DNA from: Capitella teleta
Taxonomy: Eukaryota; Annelida; Polychaeta; Capitellidae
DNA: 64,000 bases
Direction of reading: 5' to 3'
Assembly (NCBI GenBank): GCA_000328365.1
Contig: KB308725.1
Span: 335,160-399,159, forward strand
A program made the position numbers and the translations under genes. Positions 1 to 9,814 of the stretch are shown here, piece by piece (the stretch's first letter is position 1; the number at the start of each line of letters is the position of its first letter). Under the pieces are notes generated by a model that ran no database searches, was not told where the DNA came from, and saw only the letters and a program-made list of their open reading frames with translations.

Positions 1-44
1 TATTTCGATTTATTTCGATTTATTTCGATTTATTTCGATTTATG
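1..44. repeat. 10-bp tandem repeat at window edge
   Basis: Four head-to-tail copies of TATTTCGATT run from the first base and probably continue outside the window. A similar 10-bp array with the core CGAAATATCG lies at 895-925, just before the SINE. Confidence 0.9.
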
Positions 45-153
45 TTCCTTCTGAATCACGAATCATAACACGACAACAAGTCTTCTCGAGTCCACTTATA
101 GGTTTCGCCCACGGAGCCAATAAGACTTATTTAACCGAGGACTTAGGATGATA

Positions 154-208
154 GTCGGTTACATCTTGTGGAACTAGCATAAATATAGTTTCACAAGATG
201 TAACCGAC
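154..208. other. Inverted repeat, 17-bp perfect arms
   Basis: The arms at 154-170 and 192-208 (GTCGGTTACATCTTGTG and its complement) are perfect complements around a 21-base loop. It could be a cruciform or RNA hairpin, or the end of an unrecognised element. No gene adjoins it; the next 100 bases are poly-A and AAT runs. Confidence 0.75.
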
Positions 209-209
209 G

Positions 210-930
210 ATTCGGCGTTCAGCGAAAAAAAAAAAAAATAATAATAATAATAAAAAAAAAGGGGAAAAAAGAAGAAAAAAAAAAAAGAAAAAAAAAAAAG
301 GCCGAGCCCTACTCGAGCATTTCTTGCTCGGAAACAGGCGGATTTAGCCTGATCTTTTTGACGTCATAATTGCGTCTCCGTTCTGCTTCAATAGCCCAAA
401 ATGGGCCTTCCTGGGTTGCGTAATACCTGGGGACAATTTAACAGAGTAACCTCCAGGTGTTATGATAAATCAAGGAGGCGATACTTGCGCGAACGTTCTG
501 ATTCACAAATGCTATGACGTAATAATGTCCACAAAAATCCTTGATTGCTGGCATCAGCGGCAGCGGTGCCAATACTAACACGCACGCAATAAAGCAAGAA
601 GCTCAGCAGCATATTTCACAAGTATAACGCACTTGGTGATCATAATTCACTCGTCATCATAACGTATTCATCGAGCATAACGTATGAAACGGACAAGCCC
701 ACAATTGTTTGATGGTAGTGAAAATCATGAAACCCAGAGATATTATAAGATATTGATAAAGCATTCTATTGTAATTTTGGCCTCGCGGATGGATTAAGCC
801 ATCCAGATGCGTTAGATTGTTGAGTTATTTGCAACAGGAAGTTTCACATGTTATTCAGCTGGGTTATATTAATTGTTAAGTCAAGGAAATAATTACGAAA
901 TATCGCGAAACATCGCGAAATATCGCAAAG
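210..930. other. Intergenic, simple-sequence rich
   Basis: Bases 224-300 are A-rich and AAT-rich. The rest has no coding signal that I can support. TGACGTCA occurs at 359-366, ATCATAACG at 656-664 and CATAACG at 676-682. Confidence 0.5.
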
Positions 931-935
931 AGGAG

Positions 936-1030
936 AGCTGGTGGCCGAGTGGTTAGCGTGCTCGCCTCGAAAGGGCTTGGCGCTGGCCACTAGAGGTTCG
1001 AAGCCAGCCTTGTATCCTTGGGTAAGGCAC
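936..1030 (+). mobile_element. tRNA-derived SINE head (interrupted)
   Basis: A box A-like TGGCCGAGTGG is followed 40-50 bases later by the box B-like word GGTTCGAAGCC, the internal RNA polymerase III promoter layout of a serine/leucine-type tRNA. The acceptor and T stems do not pair properly, so this is a SINE head and not a working tRNA. The next words, CCTTGGGTAAGGCAC, are of the kind found in the body of many invertebrate tRNA SINEs. The body is cut at a TTAA by the element at 1035-1380 and appears to resume at 1385. A second, shorter head with the same A box lies at 50039-50090. Confidence 0.75.
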
Positions 1031-1384
1031 TTAAAGGGATGGGGAACTAAATTTTAAGTGATGTTCTATTGACTCATAGCACCAATTGATAGCATTCCGT
1101 GCCAAGAACACCCTGCCTGGATGCAAGCGTAAGGAAATAATGCATTCCGAATATCGGGGTTAGCATTGCGCCTATGGGAGAATGGCATCCATCCAATAAA
1201 TAAAAAATAAAAAGTCTCATGAAATTAAAGAGCTATTCATATATGCAGCAACTATGCATCTAAATAGTTTTTAGTAATCTGGGTCATTTATGGAAATGTT
1301 GTTTTCAGGCAGTTTCTGAAGACTTATTGAGCACAACACCAACGCAATTGGTAGGAAACAGATATCACTTCCCCATCCCTTTAA
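1031..1384. mobile_element. 346-bp MITE with TTAA target duplications
   Basis: The element body spans 1035-1380. Its ends are perfect inverted repeats, AGGGATGGGGAA on the left and the complement on the right, and both are bounded by TTAA (1031-1034 and 1381-1384). TTAA duplication is the hallmark of piggyBac-type transposition, so this is probably a non-autonomous piggyBac-like MITE. It has no transposase frame. It sits inside a tRNA SINE, so it is younger than the SINE. About 165 bp of its left half is nearly identical to 61370-61525. Confidence 0.7.
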
Positions 1385-1905
1385 CTTGATTTGTGACTGA
1401 GTGACTATTACTAGCGAAATTCATAGGTATTTCTTATCAATAGTTCATGTTATTTAAGTATTCAAATAAAGCTAAATAACCTCCATCTCGACCTCTGCCG
1501 TCTCTATTGTACTTTTCTTCTGGATTGGAAATTCCTATGAATATATAACTCAACCACATGCACTTCCAATTACACTCTTCCTTGCTTTTGAGACTTCAGG
1601 ATCAAATCATAATGCATAATACAAAAACTAAATCTACCTGTATGTGAAAGAACTTTAAGTCAAGGCCTACTTCAACGGCGGAACGAAATGCCTTTGCACC
1701 ACGTTTCCGCCGCTTTACCGATACGCTTGACCTGCGTGCCGGGGTTTCGAGGCCCATGCGTGATCTAACTGTTATACTAGGTCTATGATGGAACCCTTCT
1801 GTCAAAGCTCTCGCATTTAACAATATAGTCTGATATCATTAATTTAGAGTGTATTGTTAAATAAATACCGGTAAAAAAATCTTATGGTTGTTGCTGTTGC
1901 TGTTG

Positions 1906-1958
<53 letters not shown>

Positions 1959-2040
1959 GAACGATTGCAGATCAATAATGAATAATAATACAAAAAATGA
2001 AATACATAATAAATAAGAATACAATTTATTTTAAATAGAG
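1385..2040. other. Intergenic with GT/poly-T microsatellite
   Basis: Mostly unannotatable AT-rich sequence. A (GT)n run grades into about 38 T at 1905-1957. On the minus strand, AATAAA near 2025 could be the polyadenylation signal of the receptor gene ending at 2066. Confidence 0.5.
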
Positions 2041-2065
2041 TCACATCCAAGAGAAATCGTCCTAA

Positions 2066-3596
2066 TCAAAGTACGCAGAGGGGGGAGTCCTCGTCTGATG
2101 AATTTCCCTGAATACCTTCTGCACCCATTGTTTCAGAATCCTGTTGTAGGCAAACTTTATCAGTTTCCGGGACACCGAATTTGGCGAGGCATTTATCGCG
2201 ATTGATGTAAATCACAAGACAGATCAAAGCGGCCGCCATGGCAAGGCAGACTGGCACGAAAATGAAGTAAAGATATGATGACCCCTGGTCAGTCATCGGG
2301 TCAAACTTCGTAGCAGCAAAGACTGAAACGGGTGAAATGTATCAAATGAATTGAATGGTCAATATCAGAGCATGTACCATTGCAGTATTGGCGGCAGATC
2401 GGGGCGTCGAAGGCACATATCTCATCGCATGGGGTGCACTCCTCGATGGCTGGCTCCCACCACTCATTTGCACAGTCGCAGTCATGTTCGATGGTCGAAT
2501 GGTTGCACTCAATGACCTTTCCAGTTGTGATGCATGCCAAGCAGAAGAGTACCTGTTTATTAGTTGGAGCTACGGTTAGGGAGGAATAACGAACATCAAG
2601 ACTATATGCAAGTCTGACTGGTACGTAATAAACGTGGATGTTCATTCTTGGATCGCGATCAGTCAAAGCTACTTTCAAATTATATTTAGAAATCATAATT
2701 CCCTGTGGATACAGTATAATATGGTTATATGACGTAAACACGTATAACCACACATAACCACACTTAATGAACTGAAATGGGTTCATTCATTTCAATGAAT
2801 TCAGTTCTGTTATACTATAACACACACAATTATTCGAAGCAAAATAACTGCATGCACACGCATCCCAAACCTTTGATCAGGCGTTGAATGCTCATGCGTG
2901 CATCTTAGCGTAAAATAATCATGCGTATGAAAAGGGTAAATGGCGCATCTCTTAGGTCACTGGAGTTATATAGGATCATAACGGTGTAAACACAGAAAAG
3001 GGGAAACCCGTTTAAAGGTCATCGTCAAATTAAATACACAACGGCTGCATAAGGACTATACTAGTATTAAGCAGTGGTTCTGCGTGCACACTGCTCAGCT
3101 ATGATACAAGTTACAACACCAAAAGAGCAAGTAAAATAACAAATATTGAAATATGTATAAATCACTCAACAACCACAAAGCACCGTGCAAAGCAATACAG
3201 GTAATTGATTAATTATCATGCGTGTATAACTAAGGTATTTCTACGATGAAGATCAAATACTCACCCCTAATGAATCAGTCGCACTAACAGGGCTTAAAAT
3301 TTTAAAATGGTGTAATTATAAGCTGATGAAGTCATGTAACGCTGGCTAGCTTACTAGTAAAACAATTATCGGCATTGTTTAACTGTCAAAAAGTCCTTGA
3401 ATAATAATTATAAGTAGTTAAACACACCATGTTGTTTATTGTTATAATACATTATGTATGCCTCTTTTTTTTTTTCTTCTCCATTTTTTTAACATCAAAG
3501 AAATCTATTTTTATTATTGAATTATCATTTATGATATTTTCATTATAATACACTGTAATATTAATTACTAGGCTAGTCAAACCTCACCTCAAACAT
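2066..3596 (-). CDS. TNF-receptor-like protein 1, single BCMA/TACI-type CRD
   Basis: Inferred exons on the minus strand are 3596-3588 (ATG TTT GAG, then GTGAGG donor), 2552-2378 and 2322-2066, giving 146 residues. Residues 1-14 form a short hydrophobic signal segment. Residues 19-60 are one cysteine-rich domain with the pattern C-x8-C-x-C-x11-C-x2-C-x3-C-x6-C-x3-C. Its core EECTPCDEICAFDAPICRQY follows the spacing of TACI CRD2 and resembles BCMA and fly Grindelwald. A membrane segment lies at about 78-101, then an acidic tail of about 45 residues with no death domain. Residue N20 is in a glycosylation sequon. The CRD and TM exons join in phase 1 across a 55-base intron, exactly as in the neighbouring paralog. 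The start is the weakest part; an alternative is an unspliced Met at 2645, which would lack a signal peptide (as in BCMA and TACI). Family known, ligand unknown. Confidence 0.75.
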
Positions 3597-3599
3597 TGC

Positions 3600-3780
3600 T
3601 AGCCACTTCATGATCTTCGATCGTTTGGCCCAATTGTAATTTCCCTCGCCGTCGTTCTCGATATGATGAGTGTGACGTCAGAGCAGTGAGCACTTTATTA
3701 CTCGCAGAGATCTCGTCAAAATGCACACAAATCGAGTCCAGCATAGATTTATATAGAGGTAAAATAACCACCCATGGTTA
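3600..3780 (-). promoter_or_regulatory. Likely promoter of receptor gene 1
   Basis: This stretch lies immediately upstream of the inferred first codon at 3596. It holds an exact TGACGTCA (CREB/ATF-type site) at 3673-3680 in a locally GC-richer patch. No TATA box is obvious. It is called from position and the single site only. Confidence 0.3.
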
Positions 3781-3974
3781 TTGGACTACGTGGCGCAGCA
3801 CATGTGCCGATCAAGCACGATGGATTCGGCATGCAATGATTTACATTATGCAAGTCCGGTGAGCATTAAGAGATTCACTACATTGTAATAATGGCTCCAA
3901 CATGGTTAACTGCACACAGAGCAAATGTTTCCGATGCATAAAAATGGCGCGGAAAATGCAGTGAATACACCAGC

Positions 3975-4190
3975 GGATAACCACGAATGGAAATTCTCTT
4001 TAATGTGGTTCTAACCATTCCCTTTACAGGTAGTGGTTCTAACCATGAACGGGAAATTCCCTTTGCTGTGGTTCTAACCATAAACGGAAAATTCCTTTTA
4101 CTGTGGTTTTAACCGTGAACATGAAATTCGTTCACATTTCGAAAGAAATGTGGTCACGAATATGAATTGAAATTCCTTTAAAATGGATAA
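3975..4190. repeat. Degenerate ~36-bp minisatellite
   Basis: About four diverged units repeat the core GTGGTTCTAACCATGAAC followed by GGAAATTCCCTTT. Unit length is near 35-36 bp. It is non-coding and lies upstream of receptor gene 1. Confidence 0.75.
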
Positions 4191-4244
4191 CGTAACTCCA
4201 AGGTGGCCCTTCTCAGAGTATACGGAGGACCAGATACATAACAT

Positions 4245-4352
4245 GATGACATGATGGGGTTTTACGGCTCCACCCAAACCATTCGGATGATACGGGAGCC
4301 AGAACAGAAGGCCCGGGACTGAGATTTCTTATCGATAAATCGGAGGACTAGA
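4245..4352 (-). repeat. Interspersed repeat family A, partial copy
   Basis: It shares the words TTTTACGGCTCCACCC and CAGAACAGAAGGCCCGGGAC with longer copies at 7268-7477 (same orientation) and 53445-53636 (opposite). It is truncated after the shared TATCGATAAATC. No open frame is conserved, so a non-autonomous element is likely. Confidence 0.75.
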
Positions 4353-4956
4353 TAGAGGACACAAAGTAGTCTAAAATTATACAGTTCATCTAATTGGATT
4401 GTAAACCATTGAATATTCATACTTAAGATAGCAAAGAAAGATAGCAGCTGACTTCCGGCCGAGTACCGCGAGAATGAGATGACGCATGCCTCGTTTTTCA
4501 AACCCTGAATTGCAAAAGAATACAAACGAAGTGAGAGAAACAGTTCTATTAACGATGAATGCTGAGTGAGGATAAGGAATCAATCAATAATGAATTACAC
4601 ACACTTTATTAAACAATAAACAATTATATCAAAAAGATATAAATGCAGAAACAAACAAGGAATGGGTTATAAAATAAAATAAATTAACTGCCATTCATGA
4701 TCAACGATACACAGTGAAAAACAGGTAAACATAAACATGACATTGAAAGACATTGCACAAAATAATGAACATATAATTACATAAAAAATGACTTTTTTTT
4801 TTCTTTTTGGTTTCACTCCGGCACCTCTCGAGATTCTCACAGTAAATAATGATGATGACGATGGTGATGATGATAATGATAATGATTACAATTACACAAT
4901 CACAAGTAACAAATGCAATCAATTAATATACACCAAAGGAGTACATTGTCTGTTTG

Positions 4957-5689
4957 TCACGAAGATGGAACTTTGAGAGTAGTTTCGTCATGGCAACATG
5001 ATGGAGTAGTGGCCATGGTGCTTTCATCAGGGATGGCGCTGCTGAAAATAGTTTCATCATTAGTATCCTGCAACAATGATTTCACATTGTTATTGTCGGC
5101 GTGATCCTCGTTGGAAAGTAGATGTTGTTGCTGCTGTGGCAGTTGCTGTTGTTGTTTGAGTTCTTGTTCGTGTTGTTGTGGCTGGTGATCGCCAGTTTCT
5201 TGTACTCCGTGATTGTGGCTTCTCTTGCGATGTTTGATTACAAGGTAAGCAAGTGGGATTGCCAAAAGTGCAGCGAATGCAAAACCTATAAATGCAATGA
5301 GACCGCAAGTGCTGTTTATGTTGCCACACGAGCACGCAGTATCCGGATCGGAAATCTGGTCGAATTTGTTGGCAGCGTAAACTATTGAAAAAAAAGGGGG
5401 AATGAACGAGATGAATTATTCAGCTGAGTAGTGGCATACCGGGGCAATACCGCCGACAGAACTCAATGTCCGTTGCGCAGATCTCAGTGCAAAGGGAGCA
5501 TTCTTCGAAGGCGGGTTCCCACCATTCATCAGAGCAATGGCAGTTGTTCTTGACCACTTCCCAGGAGTTGCAATTATATCCCTTGGAAGACATATTTTGC
5601 GGGATGTTTGCTGCAGCGATCAGATTGAGGACGAGAGCGCCAACGGTCAGACCGACGACAACCTCCGATGAGTGCTGAGAGTGGGCCAT
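4957..5689 (-). CDS. TNF-receptor-like protein 2, single BCMA/TACI-type CRD
   Basis: Coding exons are 5689-5440 and 5381-4957 (58-base intron, phase 1), giving 224 residues. The ATG at 5689 is chosen for its strong Kozak context (A at -3, G at +4) and the signal peptide that follows (about residues 10-27, cleavage near AAA-NIP). The CRD at 40-82 has C-x9-C-x-C-x11-C-x2-C-x3-C-x6-C-x3-C, with the core EWWEPAFEECSLCTEICATD nearly matching its tandem paralog. The juxtamembrane phrase VYAANKFD corresponds to VFAATKFD in the paralog. The membrane segment is 110-132, followed by a basic stop-transfer KHRKR. The tail of about 88 residues is rich in Gln/His and then acidic; I see no death domain and no convincing TRAF site. 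A 5' noncoding exon probably ends at 6533 (GTGAGTAT donor). AATAAA signals lie near 4605-4612 on this strand. Confidence 0.85.
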
Positions 5690-5701
5690 TTCGGAGGAGT
5701 T

Positions 5702-6533
5702 CTGAGGAATCAACATGGCTAAATAATCAGTTTGAGAAAGGATTTGAAATTGCAGATTATGATAGGAAATCTTGATCGGTAGCTAAATCTTGAGCTGAAA
5801 CACATGCCGTGCAATATGATGCAACACATGCATATCCAAGAAATACACGAAACGTATGCAACAGGGGAACTACACTGCACTGCAATGATAACATTTTATC
5901 CTTTTTTTTTTTTTTTCTTTTTCGCAACCAGAAATACTGTGGCATCAATCTACGTTTTCAATAAGGATAAAAGAAATTAGGCCCCACTATCATTCGATTA
6001 AAACCATCATAGTCAAAAATTCCTAGCCTAAACGTAGGCCTAAACCATGCGTGGATATTCACACCAAATATGGTTATATGGTTATATGATTTCAATAACC
6101 ACCACCATTGCGAGATTATTCACATCTATTATACCCACCCTAGAAAAAAGCGTCAAATTGAATTTGCCCAATAAATTCCGACACCCTAGCTATCAATAAT
6201 AGAATTTAAAAGTTCAAACACAGAAATACTGTAGGCCTTCCCGAATCCCTTACATGATATGAAATCTTTGCAACAAACTAAACAGAAGCCTTAGTTAGTC
6301 AAAGACCCCAATCGGCTAATTAATTAATGCTTATAATTGTTGACTCACAGTAAAGAAATCGACCACCAGTAATCTCGTGAGAGGGACAAATGAATCAAAT
6401 AGATAACGTGTTGCTAAAAACAAAGCACCAAAAAAACCCAGAAATGGAAGTTGCATAACGAATAACCATGCATGCAATATAGACTGGACTGTGCTGGCAC
6501 CACAATCGAAATAATACTAATTAGATACTCACT
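5702..6533 (-). other. 5' intron and leader exon end of receptor gene 2
   Basis: On the minus strand the leader exon ends at 6533 with a consensus GTGAGTAT donor, and the acceptor TTCCTCAG ends at 5702. An ATG at the very end of the leader exon would read out of frame with the receptor, so it could act as an upstream ORF. The intron holds poly-T and AT-rich sequence with no other feature. Confidence 0.4.
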
Positions 6534-7267
6534 CATAACGACGGATCTATTCTGGCAAGAAATGGGTTGAATTTATACGTAATAATTATTAGGAAAATCA
6601 GAATAACCATAGTTAAACGGTCAAGATGAGTTGATGCACGTACAGTGAGTCATACGTACAAAATCACACAGTTAAAAACGTTTCGATCACACATAATTTA
6701 TCAGCTTAATCAACACACCTGTACGTAGACGGTTAGCGAAATGTATAGCCAGTTCTTTCTGGATAGCACGAATGAGGCAGCACTATCGTTCGGCACAATG
6801 CAAAGACTGAGTCAGCAACGTTACGTATTGGCTTAATATAGCAACCCAATAACCATGCCTATAACCTTTCACTGCTGTGTTCCAAGTAAAGACTGACTCA
6901 CTGAGGCTAAATTGATGGAACTTTGGACCACCGTCTCAAGTGATTCTACTATGGCCAAGTGAGTATCAATTTTGACTCTTTGCATGATCTGTTATAACTT
7001 TCGCTCCAGTTATCCTGAGGTCAGAGCCAAAGAGCTTGTGGTTACCTAGGGAAACGTCTCTGCGTCTAGAGGTTACCGAATACGGTTAGGCAAGAGAGAA
7101 TCTTTATTGAGCAAAGTGTTTGGACTTTGGACTTCTTTCGCGAGCAGAGGCATGTCTACCAAGTAAGGGTTTCACACAACTAAGCCCCAAGTGTGAGTTG
7201 TGATCTGATCATCTCAGCTCAGACCAGGAAAAGGGTCAAGGCGACAGGGCAAAAGGTCACATGATCA

Positions 7268-7477
7268 CCCCATGACATGATATGATGAAGTTTTACGGCT
7301 CCACCCAAACGATTCGGATAATACGGGCGCCAGAACAGAAGGCCCGGGACCGGGTGTTTCCCCCTACTTTTATCGATAAATCCCAAGAGTTCTTTATCCT
7401 GCATACCACCATAGACAGTAGTACACAGCGCGCGGCCTTGTTACGCAGTTGGGCAGCACTGCAGAGTCACCGAAGAA
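7268..7477 (-). repeat. Interspersed repeat family A, long copy
   Basis: It aligns in reverse orientation along almost its whole length with 53445-53636. Shared landmarks include GGCTCCACCCAAAC, AGAAGGCCCGGGACCGGG, TATCGATAAATCCCAAG and GGCAGCACTGCAG. By eye similarity is about 85-90 percent. The right side runs into AT-rich sequence and a tRNA B-box-like word at 7528-7539. Confidence 0.85.
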
Positions 7478-7585
7478 TTACAATTATAACGAATTTCAAT
7501 TATAATTCACAATCATAACGCCCGTGGCCTGATCGGGTCTTGAACCAGGGACCTCGACCCCCACGGTCGTCATTCATGATCACCC

Positions 7586-7638
7586 CGGACAACACAACAG
7601 TCACAGACATAATATGTCTGTGACTGTTGTGTTGTCCG
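7586..7638. other. Near-perfect 53-bp palindrome
   Basis: Two 26-base arms are perfect complements with a single loop base at 7612. The arm begins CGGACAACACAACAGTCACA. A palindrome this exact must be young or under selection, and none of the nearby repeats explains it. Confidence 0.9.
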
Positions 7639-7863
7639 TTATAACAACAAAGTACATGAACTCAACTGAGTAATGCAAAGCCTTTATGTCACTGTGAGAC
7701 AATTGTTGAGGCATAATGCCATCATGTAGTGTGTACAATATATCAAAAGTCCTTCACTCCCAACTTGGCAGACGATAATAATAACATGTCATCTCCTCCA
7801 GATAGCTGCATGTTTGGTGTCTTCTCACTCAAGATTTTATGGAAGGAGGTTAAGGACAGATAA

Positions 7864-9028
7864 TATACGAGGGAGGGCCTAGAAGTAATGAGCCTCAGGC
7901 ATTTCGCGTTGTAATTGAAGGTTGATTTTCATTTATTATTCAACATAAGCATCCTCAAGTACAATACATTCCTCCCATTAATTTTTCAATGCTTCAGTGC
8001 CTTGCCAAAGGAACTCTTCGTTTTGACCCTTAAAACAAAACTCAGCAAACCATATCAGTTCATTGTTGCTTGCAAAATGACGTCCTCTGATAGTGGTTTG
8101 TAATCGCATTGGGTCAGGTCTGGAGAGTAAAGTGGATTACAAAAATAAATTGAAGCTGCACTCCCTGACTTTTGTGCGAGAGCGATTTGTCCTGCTAAAA
8201 GCGCAGACCCCTGGCAAGCAAGCCGCGGCGTTTCTCCTTGATCATGACCTCTTGGTCGTTCTTGATACCTTGGCGTTTTGAGGGGGTGGGGATCTATGGT
8301 GCCGCCACTCTATGGACTCCGCTTGCTTTCAGAATCATAGTGGAAAATCGATGCCTCGTTACATATAATTAGGTTTTCATAAAAGTCGCGACATCCCAGT
8401 CTGCCGCGTGTCAGAAGTTTGTCGGACGTATTGACTCCGAAAACCTTTTGATATTCTGTCAACATCTTCAGAAACAACCGAGCAGATAACTTTTGCATTT
8501 TCAGATCATTACGAATGAGTTGCTGCTCAGTGCTTAATTGTTGATAGCCCAGTCAGATCACACAGTTTGATTAGCCGAATCCATCTGTTTTCTAAGATCA
8601 ATCACTCGAGTTTCGCTGCTTGGGTATTGGTCTTGACTGTCACAGTCTGTCCAACATGGTGGCCATCTTCAAGGTTCTCTCTTTCTGGTTTTATGGCCAC
8701 CACTCATCATTTGGTCATTTCATCAGATGGGGCTTGTCTTCCACAAACTTTCGTCACATTTTGCAGGATTTCTTTGCAGTTTTTATCACTCCGCACAAAT
8801 AAACATATGACGGAACTATACAGGATCGTCTTCATTTTTCTCAAGGAAACTGAAAATGAGGTGGTTTGGTTTGTATGAGACGCTACCAAACCGGCAAAAA
8901 GCGCTGAATCAATATGATAATTTTACAGGAAACTTATATTGGTTGCTAGGCAACATGTGCGAAAGCACGTGTGAATCGGACAACTTTTTATCCTTGAGGC
9001 TCATTACTTCTGGGCCCTCCCTCGTATA
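7864..9028 (-). mobile_element. Decayed mariner (Tc1/mariner) transposon
   Basis: The element spans 7866-9026 and is flanked by TA target duplications. Inverted ends of about 33 bp begin TACGAGGGAGGGCC and differ at one or two bases. The transposase reads on the minus strand. Near 8830-8710 is an N-terminal helix-turn-helix region (EILQNVTKVCGRQAPS). At 8470-8310 is the segment MLTEYQK...ENLIICNE...FHYDSESK, where the first catalytic aspartate of the family's GDE motif reads as Asn. Near 8210-8090 are the relics EKRRGLLARGL, QD and YSPDL. The frame changes at least twice, stops occur, and about 100 bases after the HYD block are missing. It is a fossil in the SETMAR-like mariner group, about 1.16 kb against the usual 1.3 kb. 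Confidence 0.85.
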
Positions 9029-9810
9029 ACGAATCATTTCTCTATTTACTGTGACAATCACACAATTTTTTCCCCCGTTTTTGCCAAACTATTATTTTCC
9101 GAATGGAATAATTATGTGTAAGAATTCGCTTTAGACGTGCTCGAGGCATCCTTCTAGTAAACTTTGATCCCCAGTTGAAGTTCGGATTTATCACATCGAA
9201 CTCAGAGGGAATTTGCACTCAATGCAGTATATTAGAAAGTCGAGTTTCAATTGTAGCAACTTATTTAGGTGAGCCAATCTGATAAAATCCACCCATAGAT
9301 AACGCCATATGAAATAAATTTTAGATATATACAGAGTGGGCCAAAAGTAGTCTATCTACTCCATGTTGAAGATTTCAGTGCTTTTTAATGGCAGAGCACT
9401 TTATCGGAAAAGTGTCACAAAACAGGTCACAGTGTAAAAAACACGCAAATATCTGAGAAATAAATACCTTGTATGGATAGTTTAATATTTCATGCTGCTA
9501 TTCTTATCATTTTAACCCAATTTTTGTCGACATTGATGCCGATTTTTCTCAATCAAAATAGCGCACCAAACATTCGGCGATGTTATGGTTATTTTCCATA
9601 ATTCACTCAGCAGTCAGCTGATCTAGTTTGACCTATATCCACGCGTAGGAACCAAAATAACATAGCATGCTTCCTCTATATGTGTTACTACCATAGACAT
9701 CATAAGGACTTATGATGTCTATGGTTACTACCTCTATGGTCGAAAAACGCGAAATCATAACGCTCACAGAATGCTCTCGAAACGTTATGGTTTTAACTTT
9801 AAAAACATGG
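9029..9810. other. Intergenic AT-rich stretch
   Basis: No coding signal. A word resembling a mariner end (TACAGAGTGGGCCAAAAGTA) lies at 9333, but no partner end was found. The stretch includes the palindrome at 9690-9725 and ATCATAACG at 9754-9762. Confidence 0.4.
9690..9725. other. Perfect 36-bp palindrome
   Basis: Arms ACCATAGACATCATAAG and their exact complement are separated by two bases (GA). No flanking duplication is visible. Confidence 0.9.
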
Positions 9811-9814
9811 CGTT

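Noticed and set aside
936-1015. Functional serine/leucine tRNA gene
   Set aside because: The A and B boxes are good, but the acceptor and T stems do not pair as in a tRNA and a SINE body follows.
7505-7580. Minus-strand tRNA/SINE head
   Set aside because: A B-box-like word is present (GGTTCAAGACCC), but no matching A box at the right distance was found.
9333-9360. Mariner-type end (TACAGAGTGGGCCAAAAG)
   Set aside because: No inverted partner found nearby; a similar lone word occurs at 29849. Possibly old ends, not supportable as elements.
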